Positions 1 through 9,066 of a DNA stretch of 53,211 nt are shown here, in pieces; positions within the stretch are counted from its first letter, which is position 1, and every line of letters starts with the position of its first letter. Origin of the DNA: HGM04593 sp045654885. GTDB taxonomy: Bacteria > Bacteroidota > Bacteroidia > Bacteroidales > Bacteroidaceae. The notes beneath the pieces are model-generated. The model did no database searches. It was not told where the DNA came from and saw nothing but the letters and a program-made list of their open reading frames with translations. A program made the position numbers and the translations under genes. Location: the NCBI GenBank assembly GCA_045654885.1, contig JAZOOF010000006.1, forward strand, positions 1 to 53,211, given 5' to 3'.

Positions 1-42
1 CAAAGGAAGCACCGAATGCCGTACACGACTGCCCTGTTTTTG

Positions 43-62
43 GTACTTTTTCAAAAAAGTAC
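43..62. terminator. AT-rich inverted repeat, terminator-like
   Basis: GTACTTTTT and AAAAAAGTAC face each other almost without a spacer, downstream of the porE-like gene (its stop is at 278). The rest of 1-277 shows no convincing gene; the open frames there are antisense or random. The repeat may end a transcript from either side, but it lies over 200 bases from the porE stop, so the assignment is weak. Confidence 0.35.
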
Positions 63-277
63 AGAAAGAAAGAGTTGAAGAAAAATACAAGTGAACAATT
101 AAGGTTGAGGACTGCTGTAGAATTTGACGGCGAGCGAAAGCATGTTTTTTGCCCCCCAACTTTTGCAGGTGAGCCTGGAAATCTGGCACGTTGTTATTTG
201 GCCCCTCCGCAACGTTGTTGCTCTCTCCTCTCATAGGGACAGCCGTTGCGGCCTGTTTATTACGAATAGTTGTAATT

Positions 278-2299
278 TTACTCGTACAACCTGTATGTAG
301 TACGCAATACCTGGAACTCAGTGCGGCGATTCAGTTGGTGGCAAAGTTCCTGTTCCTCTTTGCCAAGGGACTTTATGAACTGCTCGGTGAGCACATCACC
401 CTCCTTCAGGAAAGTGTATTGCTCAGTCATTTTCTTTGTTACTGTTTTAGGCGTTCCTTCGCCATAACCGACGGCTGTCAGTCGCTCCTGTTCAATGCCC
501 TTTTCGACAAGATATTTCACAACCGACTCGGCACGGGCTTGCGATAGTCTCTGGTTGTAGTTGTCACCGCCTCGGTTGTCGCAATGTGCCGACAGCTCAA
601 TGGTTACATTGGAGTTCAACTCAAGCAGTTTCACAAGTTCATCGAGTGCGGCGGTGGACGAAGCTGTGAGCGTGGCTTTGTTGTATTCGTAGAAGATGTT
701 GTCTATGAGCACAGGTTTAGCGGCCGATGCCAATACAAAGTCTATCTTGTAGCTTTGCTCGCCCTCGTCGAGTGTGGTCTTCAGCTCCTGCATTGTGTTG
801 AGGTAACCTTTACAGGTGCCAAGCATCACATACTCCACTCCCGGTGTCACGCGTACGCTGTACGAGCCATCCTTCATCACTCCAAAACTTGTGTTCGTGC
901 CATCGTTGCCAATCATGTAAATCACTCCGTCGGGCAACTCATAACCATCCTTCTCATATATCCATCCGCGTAAGGTGTGCACCGTTTCGGGCAACATGAA
1001 CGAGTATATGTGGTCCCATCCTCGTGCATCGCCTCTGTTGGAACTGAAATATCCGCGATAGAGCCCCGGTGCAAATGTCATTCCAAAATCGTCGCCATTG
1101 GAGTTGACGGGTGCGCCAATGTTCTTCACCTCCCAAATGGTATCGTTCTGCAGTGTTGCGCTGTAGATATCGAGGCCGCCCATTCCGGGATAGCCGTTCG
1201 ACGAGAAGAAGAGTTCGCCTTGCGGGCCAAATGTGGGGAACTGCTCATCGCCTTCGGTGTTTATTCCCTCGCCCAAGTTCTCCAGTACACCCTCCATTGC
1301 GCGGCTCTGGCCAATGTAGAGCCTCCATATGTCAAGGCCACCATAGCCTCCTGCCATGTTTGATGTAAAATAGAGCCACTCGCCACATGGTGACACGGCT
1401 GGGTGTGCATATGCAGACAGGGTGTCGCGCGATATTACAACCTGTTCCGGTTTTGTCCACGAAGCATCGCTGCGGTTGCTCTTGAAAATGCTTGCAAAGC
1501 GGGGGTACTGCTCGTCTATGGCACAGCGTGTGAAGTACATTACCTTTCCGTCGGGCGTGAAGGCGCAGGCTCCGTCCTCAAACTCTCCGTTTATGTCGCT
1601 CTCAATCTTTTCGGTCTTCTGCCACTTGCCCTTCTCGTCGCGTTTGGTAAGGAATATATCGGCGCTCTTTTGTCCTGTTATGCTGCTCAATGCCTCGCCT
1701 GTAGCCTCCTTGCGTGTGCTGGTGGTCACAATCATTGTGGTGTCCTCGCCAACGTAAGCAGGGCAGTAGTCGCTGCGCTGTCCGTTCAATTCCTTCGCTC
1801 TCTTCACAATGTAGCGGGTAGGGTTCTTTTTCCACTCGGCCGATTGCTTTGCCGACTCAAGGCCAATCAGCGCCATGCGGTCATCGGGCGCTTTGTCAAG
1901 ATATGCCTCATAACTTTTCTGTGCTGCCTTGTAGTCGCCCTTTACAAGCTGTGCATCGGCAAGGTATCGCAGGGCTGTGGAGTCGGGGTAACCATAGCGC
2001 ACGGCATTCTGGTATGCACCAACCGCCATCACGGCATTGTAGCTCTTGCGGTAGCACTCGCCCATTTTCCATGCCACCTCGGCGCGTTGCGCACGTTCTT
2101 TGGGTGAAATCTTGCGATAACCCTTCTTGTACTCCTTGGCTGCCTCGTAATACTCCATTACAGCAGCATACTGGTCACCTTTCTTGATGGCCTTTTCGCT
2201 GCCGCAGGCTGCTGTCAGCAGCACACACACGGCAAGTATCACTATGTGGCATATTCTCCTTTGCACAAAAACGTTTTTTATTGTGTCGCTATTATACAA
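278..2299 (-). CDS. porE: PorE-like OmpA-family envelope lipoprotein (TPR, beta-propeller, OmpA-C)
   Basis: The 673-residue protein starts with a basic stretch, a hydrophobic segment and the lipobox LTAAC near residue 32, so it is probably a lipoprotein. Next come TPR-like helices (about 35-150), PD40/WD40-type propeller repeats with phrases such as FTPDGKVMYF and GGLDIW (about 190-440), a carboxypeptidase-regulatory-like beta domain (about 455-540) and a C-terminal OmpA peptidoglycan-binding domain with LSAHCDNRGG, LSQARAESV and GYGEGTPK. This domain order is that of PorE of Porphyromonas gingivalis, which anchors the type IX secretion system to peptidoglycan. The neighbouring upstream gene encodes a T9SS substrate, which fits. 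Other PD40-OmpA lipoproteins share parts of this layout, so the exact orthology is likely but not proven. The only Met near the signal peptide is the one used. Confidence 0.8.
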   Translation of the reverse strand: MYNSDTIKNVFVQRRICHIVILAVCVLLTAACGSEKAIKKGDQYAAVMEYYEAAKEYKKGYRKISPKERAQRAEVAWKMGECYRKSYNAVMAVGAYQNAVRYGYPDSTALRYLADAQLVKGDYKAAQKSYEAYLDKAPDDRMALIGLESAKQSAEWKKNPTRYIVKRAKELNGQRSDYCPAYVGEDTTMIVTTSTRKEATGEALSSITGQKSADIFLTKRDEKGKWQKTEKIESDINGEFEDGACAFTPDGKVMYFTRCAIDEQYPRFASIFKSNRSDASWTKPEQVVISRDTLSAYAHPAVSPCGEWLYFTSNMAGGYGGLDIWRLYIGQSRAMEGVLENLGEGINTEGDEQFPTFGPQGELFFSSNGYPGMGGLDIYSATLQNDTIWEVKNIGAPVNSNGDDFGMTFAPGLYRGYFSSNRGDARGWDHIYSFMLPETVHTLRGWIYEKDGYELPDGVIYMIGNDGTNTSFGVMKDGSYSVRVTPGVEYVMLGTCKGYLNTMQELKTTLDEGEQSYKIDFVLASAAKPVLIDNIFYEYNKATLTASSTAALDELVKLLELNSNVTIELSAHCDNRGGDNYNQRLSQARAESVVKYLVEKGIEQERLTAVGYGEGTPKTVTKKMTEQYTFLKEGDVLTEQFIKSLGKEEQELCHQLNRRTEFQVLRTTYRLYE

Positions 2300-2366
2300 T
2301 AACTGAAAAAGGAGGGTTTTATTTTATAAGAGTGAAAATTTTGTTGGTGAGTGGAGTGATAAAAGA

Positions 2367-2432
2367 GATTCTTCACTGCGTTCAGAATGACAAACAGCGG
2401 TTTGTATCATCCCGGGCGGAGCGAAGAATCCC
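2367..2432. repeat. Dispersed intergenic repeat, copy A (divergent halves)
   Basis: GATTCTTCACTGCGTTCAGA followed by ATGACA is the reverse complement of the half-site TGTCATTCTGAACGCAGTGA..., and TATCATCCCGGGCGGAGCGA followed by AGAATC is a forward half. The two halves point away from each other, unlike the other copies. It sits between the nuclease gene and porE. Confidence 0.7.
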
Positions 2433-2451
2433 TCAATAATCTATTCCCCAA

Positions 2452-4521
2452 TTATTTCACCAGTATTTTTTTACCATTGACGATGTAAATGCCCGGTTCG
2501 GTAATGGCATTCAGTCTGCGACCGGCAAGGTCAAAAATACCTTTCACCTTTCCGTCTTCCGCTTTAACCTCGTCAATGCCGCTGGCAACAGGTGATTTTG
2601 CATAGATATTCACATCCTTCTGTCCGCTCTTGTAGCAAGAGAAACGTGGCGAGCTGACGTTGTACTGCAGTCTGTTGCGCGATTTGTCGCCCTGCGCAGT
2701 TATTGTTGCAAGCCCGTCACTTATGGTAATTGCCCAACTACCATTTTTATCGAGCGTTGTTGTGGTAGCAACATTGTTGCTGCTGCTTGAAGATGCTGCA
2801 AGGTAACCGTTGCCTACATTGAATGCATATGTGCCTTCTACAACACCCTCCTCGAGCAGGATAATCTGTGCGTCATCGGCAAGGTAAGTAATTGCACCAT
2901 CACTTGTCATCATGTCGGTTTTTGTGCGATATTTGCCATTGTCGCTGTGTGCTCCCATCACATAGTTCTCATATCCAATAACTATTGAGTCGCCTACTGT
3001 GAGTTGTGCCGCGTCGGTTACAAGCACGAACACGCCGCCACTGAAGTTGCCGTCATTGCCCTCTCCGCCGGTGTTGCCTTCGTTGTTATCGCCATCATTG
3101 TCATCACCACCGCCGTTGCCGCCATCGTTGGCACCTTCAATGGCCTTTACAATAACATTGTCAATCTCGAATGTGCCGGCCTTGGTCTCGGTTCCCTTGT
3201 AGAAGAATGCGAGGGTTACAGCCTTCTCACCCATGTATTTATGTGGAATTGCAATGTCTCCTGTCTTTGTCAGCGTCCAATCGGTGGTGTTCTCTGTTGC
3301 ACCAAAATCAAGCTTCTCCCATGTAGCGTTCTCGACATCGCCGTCAAAGTCGTTGCAAATCATGAGTGCATGATGCTCGGCAGCCTTGCCGCTCTCGCAA
3401 TAGCGGATTACATATTCAAATGAAACTGTTGCAACGCTGTCGTTCGAGAAATCAAAGAAAGGTGACAATAGCCAACTCTCGGCATTGTTGTTGGTGCTGT
3501 TTACGTATGATGTTGCAATGGCATATTTGTACTGGCTGCTGAGCTGCCATGGATAGTGAGCAACACCCTCGTATGTTGTGAACTTCATTGATGAACCATC
3601 AAAGTTCTCGTTGAGGTAAATCTTCCAACCGTCAATTATTTCAACATCATCGCCACTGTCATTTCCGCCGTCTGTGCTTCCTCCGTTTCCACTGCCTGTG
3701 CCGTCCTCAATCTCGCCTGTGAGGTGGAAAACATAATTGATTGAGTCGCCCCAAACATAGTCGGCAAGCTGTGGATAATCGACATACGGGTTACGGTTGC
3801 CTTGCACGGCATACACGGCATTGTTGCGGTTCACCTCCTTCTCGCTCACGGGGTCCTGCTCGTGCCATTTAAGGAGCAAGTCAACAGCCCATGGCTTCAA
3901 GGTGGGGTAGGCGCTCTTTTCATAGTTCATCCAGGTGTATTCCCAAGTCAAGTCCTGGTAGCATGTGAACATGTACATGAATACACGTGCAAAGTCACCC
4001 TTGTATTCGTCACATGGCTCATAGGCATTCTGTGACTTTCCGTCAACCATTGCCTTGCCTACAAATGTCACCCCATTGTCCCATGAAACGCTTGTGAGCT
4101 CTCCAAGCGGGTAGTTGCTTTTGCGGCTGTTGGCGTTCTGGTCCGATGGGTTCAGGTGGTGAATGTCGCAGTATGCGTTGTTCTTTGCTCCGCCCCACCA
4201 ACTCTTTGCTACGCTATGCTCAATGTTCATTCCGTCAACGGCCGAGCCTTTACTGCCAAAGTAGCGTTTCTCGGCAGAATACATATCTAGCACACGGCGT
4301 TGGCCGTTTTCTACAACCGCATCGGTTGTATAAAATGCTCCCCATGTGCTGCCGGTACCACTCCCATAGCTGATTTGTTTATGGTTTTTAATCAGATTGT
4401 GCAGTGCAGTCTTCAGGGGCTCGCCACCCTTTATACCGTCTACCGAAGTGTAATACTCCTTCTGCGCGGTTGCGCAAACCACCAATAGAAGCAGGAATAT
4501 TGATGATACAAAGCGTTTCAT
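2452..4521 (-). CDS. Secreted endonuclease I family nuclease with T9SS sorting tail
   Basis: The start at 4521 gives MKRFVSSIFLLLLVVCATA, a good signal peptide; the longer frame only adds 13 polar residues. The mature protein (689 residues in all) opens with an endonuclease I (EndA/Vvn/NucM-type) domain. Visible motifs are NIEHSVAKSWW, CDIHHLNPSDQNANSRKSNY and GNRNPYVDYPQ, which supply the His/Asn metal-site residues for nonspecific DNA/RNA cleavage. A Gly/Asp/Asn-rich linker leads to a beta-rich choice-of-anchor J-like domain (about 305-470). A second acidic linker and an unnamed beta domain starting FVLVTDAAQL follow. The last residues, GIYIVNGKKILVK, after a FDLAGRRL segment, form a type A T9SS C-terminal domain. 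It probably degrades extracellular DNA for nutrients or biofilm turnover. A TAnnTTTG box lies 37-44 bases upstream. Confidence 0.88.
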   Translation of the reverse strand: MKRFVSSIFLLLLVVCATAQKEYYTSVDGIKGGEPLKTALHNLIKNHKQISYGSGTGSTWGAFYTTDAVVENGQRRVLDMYSAEKRYFGSKGSAVDGMNIEHSVAKSWWGGAKNNAYCDIHHLNPSDQNANSRKSNYPLGELTSVSWDNGVTFVGKAMVDGKSQNAYEPCDEYKGDFARVFMYMFTCYQDLTWEYTWMNYEKSAYPTLKPWAVDLLLKWHEQDPVSEKEVNRNNAVYAVQGNRNPYVDYPQLADYVWGDSINYVFHLTGEIEDGTGSGNGGSTDGGNDSGDDVEIIDGWKIYLNENFDGSSMKFTTYEGVAHYPWQLSSQYKYAIATSYVNSTNNNAESWLLSPFFDFSNDSVATVSFEYVIRYCESGKAAEHHALMICNDFDGDVENATWEKLDFGATENTTDWTLTKTGDIAIPHKYMGEKAVTLAFFYKGTETKAGTFEIDNVIVKAIEGANDGGNGGGDDNDGDNNEGNTGGEGNDGNFSGGVFVLVTDAAQLTVGDSIVIGYENYVMGAHSDNGKYRTKTDMMTSDGAITYLADDAQIILLEEGVVEGTYAFNVGNGYLAASSSSSNNVATTTTLDKNGSWAITISDGLATITAQGDKSRNRLQYNVSSPRFSCYKSGQKDVNIYAKSPVASGIDEVKAEDGKVKGIFDLAGRRLNAITEPGIYIVNGKKILVK

Positions 4522-4557
4522 TCTGTTTTTGTTGTTTGTGTATTGTATAATATTTCG

Positions 4558-4565
4558 CAAAGGTA
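4558..4565 (-). promoter_or_regulatory. Bacteroidetes -7 box for the endonuclease gene
   Basis: On the minus strand this reads TACCTTTG, a perfect TAnnTTTG. Transcription would begin about 7 bases further on, near 4551, leaving a leader of about 30 bases before the ATG at 4521. No clear -33 TTG is seen at the usual distance. Confidence 0.6.
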
Positions 4566-4678
4566 CGCATTATTTTTAATAATGGGCACAGCAATGTGAA
4601 TATTTGTATACATATATGTTCCATCCCGTGAGGGGGGAGTCGAGGGTGATGCTTTGTGAATAAAAACATCGCATTTTC

Positions 4679-4710
4679 TTGGATAAATAGAAATTTATTG
4701 TGTAAGTTTG
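4679..4710 (+). promoter_or_regulatory. Promoter of mutAB
   Basis: TTG (4679-4681) and TAAGTTTG (4703-4710) are 21 bases apart, matching the Bacteroidetes -33/-7 pattern. The start site should be near 4717. That excludes the upstream in-frame ATG at 4708 as the mutA start. No cobalamin riboswitch (B12 box) was recognised in the short leader. Confidence 0.65.
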
Positions 4711-4767
4711 CTCTTGGTTTGCCTGTTTGGGGTGGCCGATAATGAACGTAATCATAAACTCAATACT

Positions 4768-6627
4768 ATGAACATGGAAAAGGAGAAGCTTTTTAGCGAT
4801 TTCTCGCCTGTATCATCCGAGGATTGGAAAAACAAGATTGTAGAGGACCTGAAAGGTGTCCCCTATGACAAGAAAATGATTTGGAGAACTCCCGAGGGGT
4901 TCAATGTCAACCCTTTCTACCGCAAGGAGGATTTGCCTGCGGGGTGTGAGAACCTGCAGCCGGGTGTGTTCCCCTACACACGCGGCAACAAGGCCTGCAA
5001 CTGCTGGCTTGTGCGTGTTGATATAAAGGCCGGCGATGCCGCCGAGGCCAATGCCAAAGCAAAGGCGCTCATAGCGCAAGGTGTGGACTCCATTGCTTTT
5101 GGAATAAAAGGAAAACTGGTTACCCCCGAATATATACCCGCTCTGCTCGATGGCATTGATGCCGAGAGTGTTGAACTCAACTTCAATGTATGTGTGGGTA
5201 AGGTACAGCTCTTTACTCAACTGCTTGTCGGGTATTACCGCCATCGCGGCTTCGACCTTGAAAAGGTGAGGGGCAGCATAGGCTACGACCCCATTGGCAA
5301 GGAGATGCTCTCGGGCAAGGTCAACGATTCATATACCGATGTTATCAAGGCGCTTGTTGCCGAGACCGCCTGCATGCCAAAGTACCGTTGCATTGCTGTC
5401 AGTAGCGGCAAATTGAGCAATGCCGGTGCCTACATTACCCAGGAACTTGCCTGTGCGCTTGCCTGGGGTAACGAGTATCTGCATGCGGCTACCGAGGCGG
5501 GTATCCCTGTAGATGTGGTTGCAAAGAACATCAAGTTCAACATGGGAATATCGAGCAATTTCTTCATGGAGATTGCCAAGTTCCGCGCGGCACGTACCCT
5601 GTGGGCAAAGATTGTGGAGCAGTATGAACCGGAGTGCAAATGTGCCTGCAAGATGATTATCCATGCCGAGACATCGGAGTTCAACCTCACCCTGTTCGAC
5701 GCATATGTTAATATGCTCCGCACACAGACCGAGGCCATGAGTGCCGCGCTTGCCGGTGTGGAGTCAATCACCGTTACACCATACGATGCGGTTTACGAAT
5801 CGCCCACCGATTTTGCGGTTCGCATAGCAAAGAACCAGCAGCTTATCTTGAAACATGAGAGCCACCTCGACAAGGTTGCCGACCCTGCAGGCGGTTCATA
5901 CTACATAGAGAGCCTTACAGCATCCATCGCTGCCGAGGCATGGAAGCAGTTCCTTGCTATTGAGGAGGCCGGCGGTTTCCACAAGGCTGTGAAGGAAGGC
6001 CGCATTCAGCAGGCCGTTGAGGCTTCGGGCGACGAACGCCGCGCCGCTTTTGCAAAGCGCAAGGAGGTGCTCATCGGTACAAACCAGTATCCTAACTTCG
6101 GTGAGCTGTCCGATGGCCGTCGCCCAACATCAAAGGGATGCAACTGCGGTTGCAACTGCGACGGGACAAAGCAGACCGGCGGTCACACGCTGGCAATCAA
6201 GCGTCTTGCCGAGGATTTCGAGCAGTTGCGTCTCGCTACCGAGGAGAGCGGTCGCCGTCCAAAGGCATTCATGCTCACCATCGGCAATCTTGCAATGCGC
6301 CAAGCAAGAGCGCAGTTCTCTTGCAACTTCTTAGCGACTGCAGGCTACGAGGTAGTCGACAACCTTGGCTTTACAACAGTTGACGAGGGTGTGAAGGCAG
6401 CGTTGGATGCAAAGGCAGACATCGTTGTTCTTTGCTCAAGCGATGATGAGTATGCCGAGTATGCAATCCCGGCATACCGTGCAATCGGCGACAAGGCGAT
6501 ATTCATTGTTGCGGGAGCACCTGCCTGCACCGAGGAGTTGCAGGCTGCGGGCATAGTGAACTTTATCAACGTGAAATCCAATGTTCTTGAGACCATGAGG
6601 GCTTTGAACGCAAAGTTGGGCATATAA
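4768..6627 (+). CDS. mutA: Methylmalonyl-CoA mutase small (non-catalytic) subunit
   Basis: MutA pairs with MutB in the heterodimeric mutase that interconverts succinyl-CoA and (R)-methylmalonyl-CoA. The ATG at 4768 (MNMEKEKLF) is chosen because the predicted transcript starts after the upstream ATG; ATG 4774 is also possible. Residues to about 440 are the TIM-barrel mutase fold, with RIAKNQQLILKHESHLDKVA and DPAGGSYYIESLT. The C-terminal domain (about 490-619) is a Rossmann-like relic of the B12 domain without the DxHxxG cobalt motif, as expected for MutA. An unusual cysteine cluster, C458-N-C460-G-C462-N-C464, lies in the linker between them. mutB follows after 11 bases, so the two are surely one operon. 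Confidence 0.95.
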   Translation: MNMEKEKLFSDFSPVSSEDWKNKIVEDLKGVPYDKKMIWRTPEGFNVNPFYRKEDLPAGCENLQPGVFPYTRGNKACNCWLVRVDIKAGDAAEANAKAKALIAQGVDSIAFGIKGKLVTPEYIPALLDGIDAESVELNFNVCVGKVQLFTQLLVGYYRHRGFDLEKVRGSIGYDPIGKEMLSGKVNDSYTDVIKALVAETACMPKYRCIAVSSGKLSNAGAYITQELACALAWGNEYLHAATEAGIPVDVVAKNIKFNMGISSNFFMEIAKFRAARTLWAKIVEQYEPECKCACKMIIHAETSEFNLTLFDAYVNMLRTQTEAMSAALAGVESITVTPYDAVYESPTDFAVRIAKNQQLILKHESHLDKVADPAGGSYYIESLTASIAAEAWKQFLAIEEAGGFHKAVKEGRIQQAVEASGDERRAAFAKRKEVLIGTNQYPNFGELSDGRRPTSKGCNCGCNCDGTKQTGGHTLAIKRLAEDFEQLRLATEESGRRPKAFMLTIGNLAMRQARAQFSCNFLATAGYEVVDNLGFTTVDEGVKAALDAKADIVVLCSSDDEYAEYAIPAYRAIGDKAIFIVAGAPACTEELQAAGIVNFINVKSNVLETMRALNAKLGI

Positions 6628-6638
6628 TATTTGACGTC

Positions 6639-8777
6639 ATGAGAAAGAATTTCAACAATATAGACCTGTTTGGCTGCACAGCGGCCACAGGATGCTGCAC
6701 AGCGGCAGCCGACAGCAATAACGTATGGGAGACACCCGAGCAGATAAAGGTGAAGCCTCTTTACACGGCCGATGACCTCAAGAATATGGAACATCTTGAC
6801 TACGCGGCCGGCATACCGCCGTTCCTGCGTGGCCCTTACTCAATGATGTATGTTTACCGTCCCTGGACAATTCGCCAGTATGCGGGTTTCTCTACTGCCG
6901 AGGAGAGCAATGCCTTCTACCGTCGTAATCTTGCATCGGGACAGAAAGGCTTGTCAGTGGCGTTCGACCTTCCCACACACCGTGGCTACAACCCCGACAA
7001 CGAGCGAGTGGTGGGCGACGTGGGCAAGGCCGGTGTATCAATCTGTTGCATGGAGAACATGGAGCAGTTGTTCGACGGCATTCCGCTCAACAAGATGTCC
7101 GTTTCAATGACAATGAACGGTGCGGTGCTTCCCGTGCTTGCCTTCTACATTAATGCGGCGTTGGAGCAGGGTGCAAAGCTCGAGGAGATGGCCGGTACAA
7201 TACAGAACGACATCCTCAAGGAGTTTATGGTGCGCAATACCTATATTTATCCACCCGCATTCTCAATGCGCATAATTGGCGACATCTTCGCCTACACATC
7301 GCAGAAGATGCCAAAGTTCAACTCCATCTCAATCAGCGGCTACCACATGCAGGAGGCTGGTGCCTCTGCCGACATTGAGCTTGCATACACCCTTGCCGAC
7401 GGCTTGGAGTATGTACGTACAGGTGTGAATGCCGGTATCGACATCGATGCCTTTGCTCCTCGTCTCTCATTCTTCTGGGGCGTGGGAATGAACCCGTTCA
7501 TGGAGATTGCGAAGATGCGCGCAGCACGTATGCTATGGGCAAAGATAATAAAGCAGTTCAACCCCAAGAACCCCAAGTCAATGGCACTGCGCACACACTG
7601 CCAGACATCGGGCTGGTCGCTCACCGAGCAGGATCCCTACAACAACGTCGGTCGCACAGTCATCGAGGCAATGTCGGCAGCTATGGGTCACACACAGTCA
7701 CTGCACACCAATGCGCTCGATGAGGCCATTGCCTTGCCTACCGACTTCTCGGCACGCATTGCACGCAACACGCAGATATACTTGCAGGAGGAGACAAACA
7801 TCTGCCGCGTGGTAGACCCATGGGGCGGTTCATATTACGTGGAGAGCCTCACACAGGAGATTGCCGAAAAAGCATGGAAACTCATCCTGGAGATAGAGGA
7901 ACTTGGCGGCATGGCAAAGGCCATTGAGACCGGTATTCCCAAGATGCGTATCGAGGAGGCTGCTGCACGCACACAGGCACGTATCGACAGCGGCAAGCAG
8001 GTCATTGTGGGAACAAATGCCTATAAACTCGATGAGGAGGAGCCAATCGACATCCTTGAAATCGACAACACCGCAGTACGCAACGAGCAGCTTGCAGCAC
8101 TTGAGCGCAACACTGCAAACCGCGATGAGGCTGCCGTGAAGGCTGCGCTTGCAAAGATTACTGAGTATGCGCGCAACGGCGAGGGCAACTTGCTGGAGGC
8201 TGCTGTTGAGGCAGCGCACCTGCGTGCCACATTGGGTGAGATATCGGATGCCTGCGAGGATGTTGCCGGCAGGTACAAGGCAGTAATCAGAACAATATCG
8301 GGAGTGTATTCAGCAGAGAGCAAGGACGACGAGAGCTTCAGAGAGGCCTGCCGTCTCACAGACGAGTTTGCAAAGAGAGAGGGACGTCGTCCCCGAGTTA
8401 TGGTTGCCAAGATGGGCCAGGACGGTCACGACCGTGGCGCAAAGGTTGTAGCTACGGGCTATGCCGACTGCGGCTTCGATGTTGATATGGGAATGTTGTT
8501 CCAGACACCCGCCGAGGTTGCCCGTCAGGCAGTGGAGAACGATGTACACGCAGTTGGTGTCTCATCACTTGCTGCAGGCCACAAAACACTCGTTCCGCAG
8601 CTCATCGAGGAACTCGACAAACTGGGCCGTGGCGATATCATGGTGTTTGCCGGTGGTGTAATCCCCGCACAGGACTATGACTTCCTCTATCGTGCCGGTG
8701 TCGTTGGAATCTTCGGACCCGGTACAAGCGTTGCAAAGGCAGCGTGTGAGCTAATGAAGATATTACTTGACAAGTGA
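6639..8777 (+). CDS. mutB: Methylmalonyl-CoA mutase large (catalytic, B12-binding) subunit
   Basis: The 712-residue catalytic subunit has the N-terminal CoA-binding TIM barrel, with PTHRGYNPDNERVVGDVGKA, TMNGAVLPVLAFYI and DPWGGSYYVESLT. Its C-terminal cobalamin domain carries D595-G-H597-D-R-G600, where His597 is the expected lower cobalt ligand. It rearranges succinyl-CoA to methylmalonyl-CoA on the route to propionate, or the reverse. The N-terminus is odd: residues 11-22 read FGCTAATGCCTA, giving three cysteines before the usual W-x-TPE-x-I-x-VKP start of homologues. The epimerase, decarboxylase and MeaB chaperone are not in the window. Confidence 0.97.
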   Translation: MRKNFNNIDLFGCTAATGCCTAAADSNNVWETPEQIKVKPLYTADDLKNMEHLDYAAGIPPFLRGPYSMMYVYRPWTIRQYAGFSTAEESNAFYRRNLASGQKGLSVAFDLPTHRGYNPDNERVVGDVGKAGVSICCMENMEQLFDGIPLNKMSVSMTMNGAVLPVLAFYINAALEQGAKLEEMAGTIQNDILKEFMVRNTYIYPPAFSMRIIGDIFAYTSQKMPKFNSISISGYHMQEAGASADIELAYTLADGLEYVRTGVNAGIDIDAFAPRLSFFWGVGMNPFMEIAKMRAARMLWAKIIKQFNPKNPKSMALRTHCQTSGWSLTEQDPYNNVGRTVIEAMSAAMGHTQSLHTNALDEAIALPTDFSARIARNTQIYLQEETNICRVVDPWGGSYYVESLTQEIAEKAWKLILEIEELGGMAKAIETGIPKMRIEEAAARTQARIDSGKQVIVGTNAYKLDEEEPIDILEIDNTAVRNEQLAALERNTANRDEAAVKAALAKITEYARNGEGNLLEAAVEAAHLRATLGEISDACEDVAGRYKAVIRTISGVYSAESKDDESFREACRLTDEFAKREGRRPRVMVAKMGQDGHDRGAKVVATGYADCGFDVDMGMLFQTPAEVARQAVENDVHAVGVSSLAAGHKTLVPQLIEELDKLGRGDIMVFAGGVIPAQDYDFLYRAGVVGIFGPGTSVAKAACELMKILLDK

Positions 8778-8812
8778 AAATGTAGGTATTATTACCATAC
8801 TTTATGAGGATG

Positions 8813-8958
8813 TGTCATCCTGAACGAATGTGAATGTTGCGATTGAGCGAGTGAAATGAAACTTGTTTTAATTTCACAACGAGCATTAGCAATATCGCCG
8901 AAGGCAATGGATCTGATATTATACGATACAAAGATACTTCGCTACGCTCAGTATGACA
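8813..8958. repeat. Dispersed intergenic repeat, copy B
   Basis: A forward half TGTCATCCTGAACG starts the element and a reverse half, TACTTCGCTACGCTCAGTAT followed by GACA, ends it, with about 100 bases between. The halves can pair into a long hairpin. It fills most of the mutB-topB gap, and nothing else was recognised there. Confidence 0.75.
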
Positions 8959-9066
8959 GACAAAATTAGGGCGAAAACAAAATTGCTTAAACTGTAAATC
9001 ATGCAGAGTCCTTGAAGGCCGGTGCCTTTGAGGGCTTTGCTACGCAATAGAACACTTAAAAGAATA

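Noticed and set aside
191..547. 118-codon plus-strand open frame at the left edge
   Set aside because: Overlaps the 3' end of the porE-like gene in antisense; hydrophobic stretch but no promoter and no recognisable family.
1403..2107. 234-codon plus-strand open frame opposite the porE-like gene
   Set aside because: Antisense shadow, rich in Cys, Val and Leu typical of reverse-frame translations; no start signal or motif.
4522..4767. Possible cobalamin riboswitch before the B12-dependent mutAB
   Set aside because: No B12-box-like sequence or adequate length between the promoter and the start codon was found.
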